Of a DNA stretch of 64,000 bases, positions 18,024-26,583 are shown one piece after another. A model generated the notes under the pieces. The model ran no database searches, was not told the DNA's origin, and was given only the letters and a program-made list of their open reading frames with translations. The first letter of the stretch is position 1. Each line of letters opens with the position of its first letter. The stretch covers positions 35,899 through 99,898 of the forward strand of contig JAMCQN010000147.1 of NCBI GenBank assembly GCA_023382055.1, given 5' to 3'. This DNA comes from Chloroflexota bacterium (GTDB taxonomy: Bacteria; Chloroflexota; Anaerolineae; J036; Brachytrichaceae). The translations under genes and the position numbers were made by a program.

Positions 18024-19604
18024 ATGCGCATGAGCAGCAGAAATCAGCGTCAATCCGTAGCGATAACGCGGCGGAACTTTCTGAAAATCAGCATCGCTGC
18101 CGCTGCGCTGGCGGCATGCAGCCGTATCCCCGGCGCCAGCGCCATTACCAGCGATTCAACAACGATCGGTCAGTTGCCAGCGACACTTACGCCTGCAACA
18201 TTACCGGCTGCCACTGCGCAATCGCCTACCGCCGTTCCGCAGACGGTTGAACCCCTGAAGCGACCTGCGCTTGCCTGGCTCGCCGCCAACCGGCTCATGT
18301 ACGGCCCGCGCCGGGGCGACCTGCAGCATATCGACGACATCGGAATCGACGGGTTCATTGAGGAGCAACTGTCATCAAACGCAACCGATGATGCCGGCCT
18401 GCAGGCTAAGCTGGCGCCTCTCACAACACTGAATATGAACGCCGCGCAACTGGTGCAGTTCTCGCAGGGCGCCAGGGCGAACATCCTGATGGAATTAGAG
18501 CAGGCCACCTTACTTCGAGCGGTCTATGGGGCGCGCCAGTTGCATGAGGTGATGGTGGATTTCTGGACTAATCACTTCAACATCTACTTTGGTAAGAACC
18601 AGGATCGCTTCCTGAAGACTGTCGACGATCGCGAGGTGATCCGCCCGCATACACTGGGCAAGTTCATCGATCTGCTCGACGCGAGCGCGCACAGCCCGGC
18701 CATGCTGGTGTTTCTGGATAACCAGACCAACCGCAAGGGCAATCCAAACGAGAATTACGGACGCGAATTGATGGAACTGCACACCATCAGCGTCGATGGC
18801 GGTTATACCCAGGACGACGTGGTCGCAGTGGCGCGCGCATTCACAGGCTGGACGGTGCGCGGCTATAACAAGAATAATCCCAATCCAGACGCAGGGCAGT
18901 TCTACTTCAACGCCAAAGAGCATGACAGCGACGCCAAGATCATCCTGGGACAGACATTTCCCGCTGGCGGCGGCGAACAGGACGGCCAGAAAGTGCTCGA
19001 TCTGCTGGCGCACCATCCGCACTGCGCCACCTTCATCAGCGCCAAACTGGCGCGGCGCTTCATTGCGGACCAGCCGCCCAGCGCCGCCGTTCTGGCAGGA
19101 GCTGCCGCATTCAGCAAGAGTGATGGGGACATCAAGGCCACACTGGGCGCCATTCTGCACGGCGAAGACTTCAAAAACTCCTTTGGTCAGAAGGTCAAGC
19201 GCCCGCTGGATCTGCTGGCATCAGCCCTGCGCGCCCTGGATGCCGACACCGATGCCGGCGCTCCGCTGATTGGCGCGCTGGCGTTGATGGGACAGCCGCT
19301 GTTCCAATGGCAGTTCCCCAATGGCTTCCCGGATAGCAACGGGGCGTGGTCGGGGGCCGGCGCGATGTTGATGCGCTGGAATCTGGGACTGGCGCTGGGG
19401 GCGAATGCCATCAAAGGCACGCATATCGATTATCCGGCGCTCACGCAGGGCGCGTCCGGCGAGGCTATCGACAACCTGAGCACGCGTCTACTCGGCGCGC
19501 CGCTGCCCGCAGACGTGCGCGAGATACTCAAACCGTTTACCGGCGATACATCCACTCTAGCCGCACTATTGCTCGCGTCGCCCCTGTTCCAGATGAAAGG
19601 CTGA
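18024..19604 (+). CDS. DUF1800 protein, Tat-exported lipoprotein
   Basis: A 526-aa protein of the DUF1800 family, whose biochemical role is unknown. The N-terminus has a twin-arginine motif (TRRNFLK, residues 15-21) and a lipobox with Cys32, so it is probably exported folded and lipid-anchored. A Thr/Pro/Ala linker follows. The body has the family's hallmark helices: AWLAANRLMYGPR, MVDFWTNHFNIYF, NENYGRELMELHT and ARAFTGWTV. DUF1800 genes nearly always precede a DUF1501 gene, as here (6-nt gap), suggesting that the two form one exported complex. Confidence 0.93.
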   Translation: MRMSSRNQRQSVAITRRNFLKISIAAAALAACSRIPGASAITSDSTTIGQLPATLTPATLPAATAQSPTAVPQTVEPLKRPALAWLAANRLMYGPRRGDLQHIDDIGIDGFIEEQLSSNATDDAGLQAKLAPLTTLNMNAAQLVQFSQGARANILMELEQATLLRAVYGARQLHEVMVDFWTNHFNIYFGKNQDRFLKTVDDREVIRPHTLGKFIDLLDASAHSPAMLVFLDNQTNRKGNPNENYGRELMELHTISVDGGYTQDDVVAVARAFTGWTVRGYNKNNPNPDAGQFYFNAKEHDSDAKIILGQTFPAGGGEQDGQKVLDLLAHHPHCATFISAKLARRFIADQPPSAAVLAGAAAFSKSDGDIKATLGAILHGEDFKNSFGQKVKRPLDLLASALRALDADTDAGAPLIGALALMGQPLFQWQFPNGFPDSNGAWSGAGAMLMRWNLGLALGANAIKGTHIDYPALTQGASGEAIDNLSTRLLGAPLPADVREILKPFTGDTSTLAALLLASPLFQMKG

Positions 19605-19610
19605 ATCAGC

Positions 19611-20852
19611 ATGTACAAGTCTCAAACACTCAACGCACTCAACGTCAATCTGCCGGCATGGATGCCTCGCATGGCCTTTGCGCCACAGGGTCAGGCGCCG
19701 CGCGGCGATGTTATTGTGTGCATATTCCAGCGCGGGGGCATGGACGGGCTGAACGTCGTTGTGCCTGTGGCGGATTCAAATTACTACCAACTGCGCCCCA
19801 CCATCGCCATCCCGCAGCCCAAGTCAAGCGACCCGAAGGCCGCAATCGACCTGGATGGCCGCTTTGGTCTGCATCCGGCGCTGGCAGCGCTCAAGCCTCT
19901 CTATGATGACGGCGCGCTGGCGCTTGTGCACGCCTGTGGTTCGCCCGACCCTACTCACTCTCACTTCGACGCGATGGATTACATGGAACGCGGCACGCCC
20001 GGCGCGCGCACCTTGACCACCGGTTGGCTGGCCCGCCATCTTACGGCCGTGAACGACGGCAACACCTCGCCGCTACGAGCAGTTGGCATCAGCGCCATGT
20101 TGCAGGCATCGCTGCGCGGCGAGGTGCCGGCTGTGGCGTTGCGGTCGATTGCAGATTTCCACCTGCGCGGCCGGCCAAAAGACATCGTGACGCTGCAAAA
20201 GACACTGGCGACGCTGTATGCCGCACCGATCACCACCGATCGCTATCTGCAGAATCCGGCGCGTGAAGTGGAGGACATCAGCCAGTTGCTCGCCAAGGTC
20301 AATATGGCAACTTATAGTCCGGCGAATGGGGCGGCATATCCCAAGGGCAGCTTCGGCAATGGCATGCTGCAGGTCGCGCAACTGATCAAAGCCGAAGTGG
20401 GTCTGGAAGTCGCCTGTATCGATGTGGGCGGCTGGGATACGCATTCGAACGAGGGCGGCTCCGATGGTCAGATCGCTCGATTGCTGCGAGAGCTGGGCGA
20501 TACGCTGGCCGCCTTCTATAGCGATCTCGGTGATCACTCAAAGCATGTCATTGTCGTCACCATGAGCGAATTCGGACGGCGCGCCAAAGAGAACGGCAGC
20601 GGCGGCACCGACCACGGTCATGGCAACGTGATGTTTGTCATGGGGGGCAGCGTGGTCGGCGGAAAAGTGTACGGGGACTGGCCCACCCTGACGCCCGACA
20701 AGCTGGCAGCGCCCGGCGATCTGGCTGTCACCACCGATTACCGCGATGTGCTGGCGGAGATCGTCAGCAAGCGCCTCGGCAACCCCAAGATCGATCAGGT
20801 ATTTCCGAACTACACGCCCACGATGCGCGGCGTCATCACTTCCGCTGCGTGA
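19611..20852 (+). CDS. DUF1501 protein, sulfatase-fold-related
   Basis: Partner of the DUF1800 protein, 413 aa. The family belongs to the alkaline phosphatase/sulfatase-like fold. Seen are FQRGGMDGLNVVVP near residue 38, the SHFDAMDYMERG segment, the VGGWDTHSN motif, and the C-terminal MSEFGRRAKEN and TDHGHG metal-type motifs. Unlike most family members, it starts directly with no Arg-Arg signal or hydrophobic core, so it may be co-exported with its Tat-tagged partner or stay in the cytoplasm. No catalytic reaction is established for the family. Confidence 0.92.
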   Translation: MYKSQTLNALNVNLPAWMPRMAFAPQGQAPRGDVIVCIFQRGGMDGLNVVVPVADSNYYQLRPTIAIPQPKSSDPKAAIDLDGRFGLHPALAALKPLYDDGALALVHACGSPDPTHSHFDAMDYMERGTPGARTLTTGWLARHLTAVNDGNTSPLRAVGISAMLQASLRGEVPAVALRSIADFHLRGRPKDIVTLQKTLATLYAAPITTDRYLQNPAREVEDISQLLAKVNMATYSPANGAAYPKGSFGNGMLQVAQLIKAEVGLEVACIDVGGWDTHSNEGGSDGQIARLLRELGDTLAAFYSDLGDHSKHVIVVTMSEFGRRAKENGSGGTDHGHGNVMFVMGGSVVGGKVYGDWPTLTPDKLAAPGDLAVTTDYRDVLAEIVSKRLGNPKIDQVFPNYTPTMRGVITSAA

Positions 20853-20916
20853 GCACTGCGCTCAGTGTTGTCACTCTAAAACTCCTGCCGCACAAACATC
20901 CATCCATCAGATAAAG

Positions 20917-21047
20917 CCGGCGGCCGGCACACACGAAACCGGCCAAGGCGCATTACGTTTCGATAATCCCGGAATCTCCAAGATTCCGGGATTATGCCAG
21001 CCACCGAATGAGTCTGGCGGCTGGCACAGGCGAAACCGCCAAAGCTG
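20917..21047. repeat. Imperfect 34-nt direct repeats flanking a hairpin
   Basis: The 313-nt gap 20853-21165 holds no gene. It contains a 34-nt sequence at 20917-20950 and an imperfect copy at 21014-21047 (26 of 34 identical by eye). Between them is a perfect 15-bp hairpin (20963-20977 with 20981-20995, 3-nt loop). A second short inverted repeat (CCAGCCACC at 20997-21005 with GGCGGCTGG at 21016-21024) overlaps the right copy. The hairpin core TCCCGGAATCT is shared with the hairpin in the MITE-like element at 23449. No U-tract is present. Confidence 0.6.
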
Positions 21048-21165
21048 GTTGCCGCTTTCCCCATCCGTATTATGATCGGGGAACGCGGCTGGCGGCGCGA
21101 TCAGAAACGTCCGAGCGATCCATCCCCGCGCAGTTTGCCTAGCACGATCCGGTAAAGGAGTCTCT

Positions 21166-22059
21166 ATGCGTTTTGGGATTATGGAGATGCAACTCGGTAT
21201 GCTGATACCAGCCGATGCGCCGCCCCATGAGATCATGGCACGGGTAGCGGGCTTCGAGCATGTTGAACTGACACGCAGGCTGGCAAGCAGCGGCTTCAAG
21301 GTGGTGGAGCTGGGAGGAGACCTGACGCTGTTCTTTCCCAGCGCCTATTCGCCCGCGGCGATGGAAAAGCTCGCTGCGCTGAAACAGGAGCTTGGCCTGT
21401 CCTATACCGTGCATCTGCCGTTGTGGTCTATCGAGCCATCCACGCCGCTGACGCCCGTAAGGCGCGGCTCGGCCAGCGTGATGATCGATATCATCCGCGC
21501 GACCCTGCCCCTGCAGCCGGAAGACTATGTCATCCATGCGACGGGTCCGCTCGCGGCGGAGTTCTACCGCATGTCCATGCCCGCGCCGGCTCATACGCTG
21601 TTGCTGCGTCAGTTCCAGAACTACGCGCGCGACAGCCTGGATATGATCCTGCGGGAAACGGGCATTCCCAGCCGGAAACTGGCCATCGAGACAATTGAGT
21701 TTCCTTTCGATCTCACCGTTGAACTGGCGGATGAGCTCGATACGTCCATCTGCCTGGATACCGGTCACATCCTGTCCGGCTTTTCGGGAGCGGTTGAACT
21801 TTTTGCGGCGGTGGAGCGCTGCCTGCCGCGGCTGTCACAGGTTCACCTGCACGATGCGCCGCAGTGGCACAGCGGCGAGCCAATCGTTTACGGCAAAGAT
21901 CACCAGCCTCTCGGCGCTGGAAATCTGGATGTGGGCCGGCTGCTGGATCGTCTGGCTGCCGCGAACTTCACAGGTCCACTCGTGCTTGAACTGACCGTCC
22001 AGCAAGCACTCGACTCGCTCGATGTCATCAGGAAAATCCGCCCCGGCATGGTTGACTGA
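21166..22059 (+). CDS. Sugar phosphate isomerase/epimerase-like TIM-barrel protein
   Basis: AP-endonuclease-2-type TIM barrel of 297 aa. AAAGGAG precedes the ATG by 6 nt. The barrel strands carry Glu (IETIEFPF), Asp/His (LDTGHILSGF) and His/Asp (VHLHDAPQW) residues that in this superfamily bind a divalent metal. Substrate is unassigned: xylose isomerase-like, hydroxypyruvate isomerase-like and inosose-type enzymes share this fold. The MFS transporter gene starts 6 nt after its stop, so the pair probably handles uptake and conversion of one sugar or polyol. Confidence 0.83.
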   Translation: MRFGIMEMQLGMLIPADAPPHEIMARVAGFEHVELTRRLASSGFKVVELGGDLTLFFPSAYSPAAMEKLAALKQELGLSYTVHLPLWSIEPSTPLTPVRRGSASVMIDIIRATLPLQPEDYVIHATGPLAAEFYRMSMPAPAHTLLLRQFQNYARDSLDMILRETGIPSRKLAIETIEFPFDLTVELADELDTSICLDTGHILSGFSGAVELFAAVERCLPRLSQVHLHDAPQWHSGEPIVYGKDHQPLGAGNLDVGRLLDRLAAANFTGPLVLELTVQQALDSLDVIRKIRPGMVD

Positions 22060-22065
22060 ACAGGA

Positions 22066-23358
22066 ATGACGAAGCCCCTGCCCTTGTTAAGACTGTTGGC
22101 AATCAGTGCATTTGGTTTCGCGCTGACGATGTTGTCGAATACACTCGAACCCGCCGTGCTGGGTCACAAGGTTCTGGAACTGGCGCCAAATCAGCCGAAT
22201 ACCGCGCTGGGTTTCACGACTTTCGCCGGATTGATCGTTGCCATCCTGGTTCAACCGATCGTCGGCGTGCTATCGGATCGCGCCCGCACGCGCTGGGGCC
22301 GCAGAATGCCATTCTTCGTGGTGGGCACGCTGCTCGTCATGGCGTGTCTGTTGCTCATTGCGCTGGCGCCTGACTTTGCCTTACTGGTTGCCGGCGTGTT
22401 GATGATTCAGTTTGCATCCAATACCGTACAAGGTCCGTGGCAAGCCTTGATCCCCGATCATGTTGCGGAGAAACAGCGCGGTCAGGCATCCAGCATCAAA
22501 GCCATATATGACATACTGGCATTGATAGCAGGCCGCGCCATCGCCGGGCAGTTGGTAGGTCGCTTCAGCCAGTGGGGCCAGATCGCCATTCTGGCGGCAG
22601 TCGGCGTCCCATCGCTGGTGTTTGTAGCCGCCCTGATCATCACAGGTTTCAGCGCCCGCGAAGGCGAAGATACCGCCAATGCCGCGCCGCAGATGACGAT
22701 CAGGCAGGCGTTATCCAGTTCGTTCAGAATCGACCTGCGGGCGCATCCGGCGTTTGGCTGGTGGTTCGCCAACCGCCTGTTGTTCTGGGCAGCCTTTATC
22801 GCGTTGAACACCTTTCTGCTTTTCTATGCCATCGATGTCATCAAACTCCAGCAGGATGAGGCGCAGCGCTATATCGGGACATTGTCAACCGTCCTGGGCG
22901 CCGCGCTGGTGATCATCTCGATTCCATCAGGTTGGATCACAGATCGCATCGGGCGCAAGCCGCTGATCGTGGCGGCGGGACTCATCGCCATGCTCGGAAC
23001 GCTCATCATCCTGATCGCGCGTGACCTGGGGCTGGTTACCGTTGCAGCGGGTGTCATCGGCATCGGTATTGGGATGTTCCTGAGCGCCAACTGGGCGCTC
23101 ATTACCGACATCGTCCCGCGCAATGAGGCGGCGCGTTATCTGGGCGTCGCCAATATCGCGACGGCCGGCGGCAGCGCCATTGCCCGGTTCATCGGCGGCG
23201 CCATCATCGATCCCTTGAACCATCTGCTTGGCTCATCTACAGCCGGATACATGGCGCTCTACGCCATAGCGGCGCTATTCTTCCTGCTGAGCGCGCTGGT
23301 AATCTTGCCGCTGCCGACTAAACCTGCAGGTGTGGCAGCAGATGCCGGTAACCGTTAA
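22066..23358 (+). CDS. MFS transporter, sugar (GPH/SLC45-like)
   Basis: Twelve-helix secondary transporter of 430 aa. The loop between helices 2 and 3 reads GVLSDRARTRWGRRMPF, the motif of the glycoside-pentoside-hexuronide and sucrose-type symporters. The second half repeats it as GWITDRIGRKP. The N-terminal half has the conserved VQGPWQALIPDHV. Overlapping expression with the upstream isomerase gene suggests a sugar or glycoside substrate driven by proton or sodium. The start ATG lies 6 nt after the previous stop. Confidence 0.88.
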   Translation: MTKPLPLLRLLAISAFGFALTMLSNTLEPAVLGHKVLELAPNQPNTALGFTTFAGLIVAILVQPIVGVLSDRARTRWGRRMPFFVVGTLLVMACLLLIALAPDFALLVAGVLMIQFASNTVQGPWQALIPDHVAEKQRGQASSIKAIYDILALIAGRAIAGQLVGRFSQWGQIAILAAVGVPSLVFVAALIITGFSAREGEDTANAAPQMTIRQALSSSFRIDLRAHPAFGWWFANRLLFWAAFIALNTFLLFYAIDVIKLQQDEAQRYIGTLSTVLGAALVIISIPSGWITDRIGRKPLIVAAGLIAMLGTLIILIARDLGLVTVAAGVIGIGIGMFLSANWALITDIVPRNEAARYLGVANIATAGGSAIARFIGGAIIDPLNHLLGSSTAGYMALYAIAALFFLLSALVILPLPTKPAGVAADAGNR

Positions 23359-23414
23359 GCAAATGCGCAACGTGTCCCCGTCCTCGCGGACGCACACGAA
23401 TGCCGCCCCGCGGA

Positions 23415-23635
23415 CGGATTCTGTTGGCGAAATTGGTTACGAGAACCCAGACTCCCGGAATCTCAAGCTGAGCTTTGCTCAGCCAGATTCCGGGAGTCTA
23501 TGCGCGGTGGACGCGGATAACGATATCGTCATTCCCCGCTTGCGCGGGGAATCCAGTGCTTACCGCGGCCTCTGGATGCGCTACGCGCATTCGCGGGCGT
23601 GACGTGCCCAGTGGCGAATTCTCCAACAGAATCCG
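23415..23635. mobile_element. MITE-like 221-bp element with 13-bp terminal inverted repeats
   Basis: CGGATTCTGTTGG at 23415-23427 is repeated perfectly inverted as CCAACAGAATCCG at 23623-23635. The 221-bp interior encodes nothing and holds two strong hairpins: a 15-bp stem 23449-23463/23485-23499 with a second 7-bp stem inside it, and ATTCCCCGC (23531-23539) with GCGGGGAAT (23544-23552). No transposase and no clear target-site duplication is visible. It lies in the 394-nt gap between the MFS transporter and the radical SAM gene, which otherwise holds only the latter's promoter. Confidence 0.6.
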
Positions 23636-23715
23636 AGACAGGGATGCGAGCAGCGCCATTCGCCTGTTGTCAGTATCAAAACTTCAGCATGTCAGCCTGA
23701 TCCGGACAAACCCCG

Positions 23716-23746
23716 GCGACACAAATTAGAACATTTGTTCTATAAT
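23716..23746 (+). promoter_or_regulatory. Radical SAM gene promoter with LexA-type operator
   Basis: GAACATTTGTTC (23729-23740, extended to AGAAC...GTTCT at 23728-23741) abuts a perfect -10 TATAAT at 23741-23746. A weak -35 GCGACA at 23716-23721 is 19 nt upstream. Transcription would start at or next to the ATG at 23753, so the mRNA is probably leaderless. The box matches that in the SRAP promoter (9564-9575). Confidence 0.75.
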
Positions 23747-23752
23747 AGGGTG

Positions 23753-25060
23753 ATGGACGCAACTGACAAGTTCGAGTTGTTCGCCGGTTACATGAGCCTG
23801 GAACCGGCGGAAGAGCATACGCCTGCGCAACCCGCGGCTGTGCGCTACCAGTCGAGTAAACGCCATACTTCAGAAATACCTGTGCGCGAGCAGCGCCCCA
23901 TGCCCGCATCGGCATATCAACGCGCGCCCTGCGGCAGTTCACCCGCGGAACTGCGCAGCCTGGTGGCCGAGCCACACACATCTGGTCAACTATCCGCGAG
24001 TGAGGTGAAGAAGAATGCCCTGGGTGTTTCATATGCTGCAATGCCCGGCGGCAAAAGAATCGCGCTGCTAAAAACGCTGCTGACCTCGGCATGCGAGCGC
24101 AACTGTTACTACTGCCCGTTTAGAGCAGGGCGTGACTTCCGGCGGGCGACATTCCGCCCCGAGGAAATGGCGCGCGCATTCATGCAGCTCTACCAGTCCA
24201 GAACGGCGGAAGGCTTTTTCCTGAGCTCGGGGATTGCTGGCGGCGGAATGCGCACTCAGGATAATCTGATTGACACTGCGGAAATCCTGCGCCGCAAGCT
24301 GGACTATACCGGCTACCTGCACCTGAAGATCATGCCCGGCGCCGAGCGCGCGCAGGTGGAACGCATGATGGCGCTGGCGGACCGCGTCTCAGTCAACCTG
24401 GAAGCGCCGAACGCCGCCCGCCTCGCGCGGCTGGCGCCGAGCAAGGTATTCATCGAGGAGTTGCTGCGGCCTTTGCAATGGGTTGAGGAAATCCGCCGCA
24501 CCCAACCTTCACATTTGGGCTGGCGGGGCAAGTGGCCGTCATCGGTGACGCAGTTCGTGGTTGGCGGCGCTGATGAAAGCGACCTGGAAATCATGAGCGT
24601 CAGCGCCGAACTGTATAAGCGCCTGCGACTCTCGCGCGTCTACTATTCTGCATTCCACCCGGTCATGGATACGCCGCTGGAAAACCATCCCGCCGAAAAC
24701 CCCTGGCGCGAGTTCCGCCTGTACCAATCCTCATTTCTGCTGCGCGATTATGGGTTTGACCTGGAGGACCTGCCATTCATGGACTCCGGCAACCTGCCGC
24801 TCGAAATCGATCCGAAAATCGCCTGGGCACAGCACAACCTGACTGAAACGCCGGTTGAGGTCAATAAGGCTGACCGGCAGACCCTCCTGCGCGTGCCGGG
24901 TATTGGGCCCAAAGGGGTCAATGAGATCCTGGCCGCGCGGCGGAGGATGACATTCCGCAACCTGCGCGACCTTCAGAAGACAGGCGTGCTGGCCAACCGC
25001 GCGGCGCCATTCGTCCTGCTGGATGGCCGCCGGCCTGCACAGCAACTCAGTCTGTGGTGA
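23753..25060 (+). CDS. Radical SAM protein with C-terminal helix-hairpin-helix (putative DNA modification/repair)
   Basis: A 435-aa protein matching the group described as a putative DNA modification/repair radical SAM protein, usually paired with a uracil-DNA-glycosylase-linked partner. The [4Fe-4S]-binding CxxxCxxC is Cys114, Cys118 and Cys121. The C-terminus (about 370-415) has VNKADRQTLLRVPGIGPKG, a helix-hairpin-helix DNA-binding motif. Residues 21-80 are a low-complexity, Pro-rich insertion separating the conserved start (DKFELFAGYM) from the core. The ATG at 23753 is chosen because the longer frame starts inside the operator. The LexA-type box predicts SOS induction. The usual partner gene is not in this window. 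Confidence 0.87.
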   Translation: MDATDKFELFAGYMSLEPAEEHTPAQPAAVRYQSSKRHTSEIPVREQRPMPASAYQRAPCGSSPAELRSLVAEPHTSGQLSASEVKKNALGVSYAAMPGGKRIALLKTLLTSACERNCYYCPFRAGRDFRRATFRPEEMARAFMQLYQSRTAEGFFLSSGIAGGGMRTQDNLIDTAEILRRKLDYTGYLHLKIMPGAERAQVERMMALADRVSVNLEAPNAARLARLAPSKVFIEELLRPLQWVEEIRRTQPSHLGWRGKWPSSVTQFVVGGADESDLEIMSVSAELYKRLRLSRVYYSAFHPVMDTPLENHPAENPWREFRLYQSSFLLRDYGFDLEDLPFMDSGNLPLEIDPKIAWAQHNLTETPVEVNKADRQTLLRVPGIGPKGVNEILAARRRMTFRNLRDLQKTGVLANRAAPFVLLDGRRPAQQLSLW

Positions 25061-25154
25061 TGAACTTCCTCAAACTCGATTAAGATTAGTAGTCTGGATG
25101 TCGGCGCATCATAGTGCGTCGCCCCATACGAAGAATCATATTCGATGCCACAAG

Positions 25155-26579
25155 ATGAGCAAATTACGCATTCCTGTGCCCATACTGGCCTTTGCGCCGT
25201 TCAGACGCCTGTCGCTGGCATCGCAGTTCATGTTGCTCGGCGCACTGATATTGCTGTTTGGAGCATTAATCGTCGGCTGGTGGATCAACCACGAAATAGA
25301 ACAGCAGGTATTGAGTTACTCCGCGCGCGTGACAGCGGTATTCGTCGATAGCAGCGTCGCCCCACTCCTGTGGGGTATTTCTGATCTCAACTCGGTAACC
25401 CCCGAAGAGCATGCACAGCTCGATCAGGCATTGCACACCAATATGCGCACGGGCGATTTCGTTGCGTTTCATATCGCCAGACCTGACGGCAAACTCATTT
25501 ACAGCAGCGTGCCGATATCAGCCAGTACCAACATGCGCACGCCTGGCATGGAATATGCACTGGCTGGGCAGATACACAGCCAGTTGGCAGATGGGATCGA
25601 TTTCGCCCCGCCAGACTGGCGTCATTACACCAATCTGGTTGAGACGTACTTCCCGGCACACGACAAGTCGGGCAAAAAGATCATCGCAGTGGCGAGTTTC
25701 TACCAGTCGCTGGACAACCTGCAGCAGTCGATCCTTGAAGCACAACTGAGAGGATGGGTGGTAGTAGGTATTGCAACCTTCCTCATGTATGTCATGTTGT
25801 TCGGGCTGGTAAAGCGCGGCAGCGATACCATCATACGGCAGCAGCAAGACCTTTCCGAGTCGCGCCAGCAAATCCAACACGCCGCGGTGCGCGCCGCCGA
25901 GGTCAATGAAGATGCCATGCGGCGCCTGGGGGCCGACCTGCACGATGGCCCGGCGCAGGACCTGGGAATCGCCTTGATGCGCATGGAACCATTGCGCGAG
26001 GCGCTGGTGCAGAAAGATAACGCTGATAAGACACCGCCGGATGCCGAGGTGATCGCCTTTGACCTGAACCTGATTCACACTGCGCTGCAGAGTTCGCTGC
26101 AGGAGATACGCAACATGGCGAGTGGTCTGCGCCTGCCCGCCATGGAAGACCTCGATCTGGCTGGAGCGATTCATAAAGCGGTCAGCGATTACAGCCGCAA
26201 GACAGGCCGGCATGTCATCGTGGAAGGGCCGGAATTGCTGGAAGGCAATGCCGCCCTGAAGTCTGCTTCCTACCGCATCGTACAGGAGGCGCTCAACAAC
26301 GGTCACCTGCACGGCAACCCGACGCAACAAACCGTGCAATATGCCGTCAGCGACGATATTCTCAGTATCCTCATCAACGATAACGGCAGCGGCTTTGACG
26401 TTGACAAACTGGCGGATCGAGCCGGCCGACGGCAACTGGGCTTGGCGGGACTGCAGGAACGCGCCGAAATCCTGGGCGGCCGTTTCGTCATCGAGTCGGC
26501 GCCTGGTCAGGGCACTACCATTGAGGCGATATTTCCCTACAACACCTTCAGTTCTGACGGCGATACCGATGTAGGATAG
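25155..26579 (+). CDS. Membrane sensor histidine kinase, NarL/DegS (HisKA_3) family
   Basis: Inner-membrane sensor kinase of 474 aa. A first helix lies at about 20-42, a roughly 155-residue extracytoplasmic sensor region follows, and a second helix lies at about 201-222. A short coiled region leads to the H-box LGADLHDGPAQDLG with His263 as the phosphorylation site. The ATPase has an N-box (QEALNNGHLHG) and G-box (INDNGSGFD). The start at 25155 places a short charged tail before helix 1; upstream in-frame ATGs would overlap or crowd the radical SAM gene. The response regulator begins 5 nt after its stop. Confidence 0.9.
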   Translation: MSKLRIPVPILAFAPFRRLSLASQFMLLGALILLFGALIVGWWINHEIEQQVLSYSARVTAVFVDSSVAPLLWGISDLNSVTPEEHAQLDQALHTNMRTGDFVAFHIARPDGKLIYSSVPISASTNMRTPGMEYALAGQIHSQLADGIDFAPPDWRHYTNLVETYFPAHDKSGKKIIAVASFYQSLDNLQQSILEAQLRGWVVVGIATFLMYVMLFGLVKRGSDTIIRQQQDLSESRQQIQHAAVRAAEVNEDAMRRLGADLHDGPAQDLGIALMRMEPLREALVQKDNADKTPPDAEVIAFDLNLIHTALQSSLQEIRNMASGLRLPAMEDLDLAGAIHKAVSDYSRKTGRHVIVEGPELLEGNAALKSASYRIVQEALNNGHLHGNPTQQTVQYAVSDDILSILINDNGSGFDVDKLADRAGRRQLGLAGLQERAEILGGRFVIESAPGQGTTIEAIFPYNTFSSDGDTDVG

Positions 26580-26583
26580 GCAT

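Noticed and set aside
23735-23752. Longer start for the radical SAM gene at an upstream TTG
   Set aside because: It overlaps the operator and the -10 element, and the conserved N-terminus begins at 23753.
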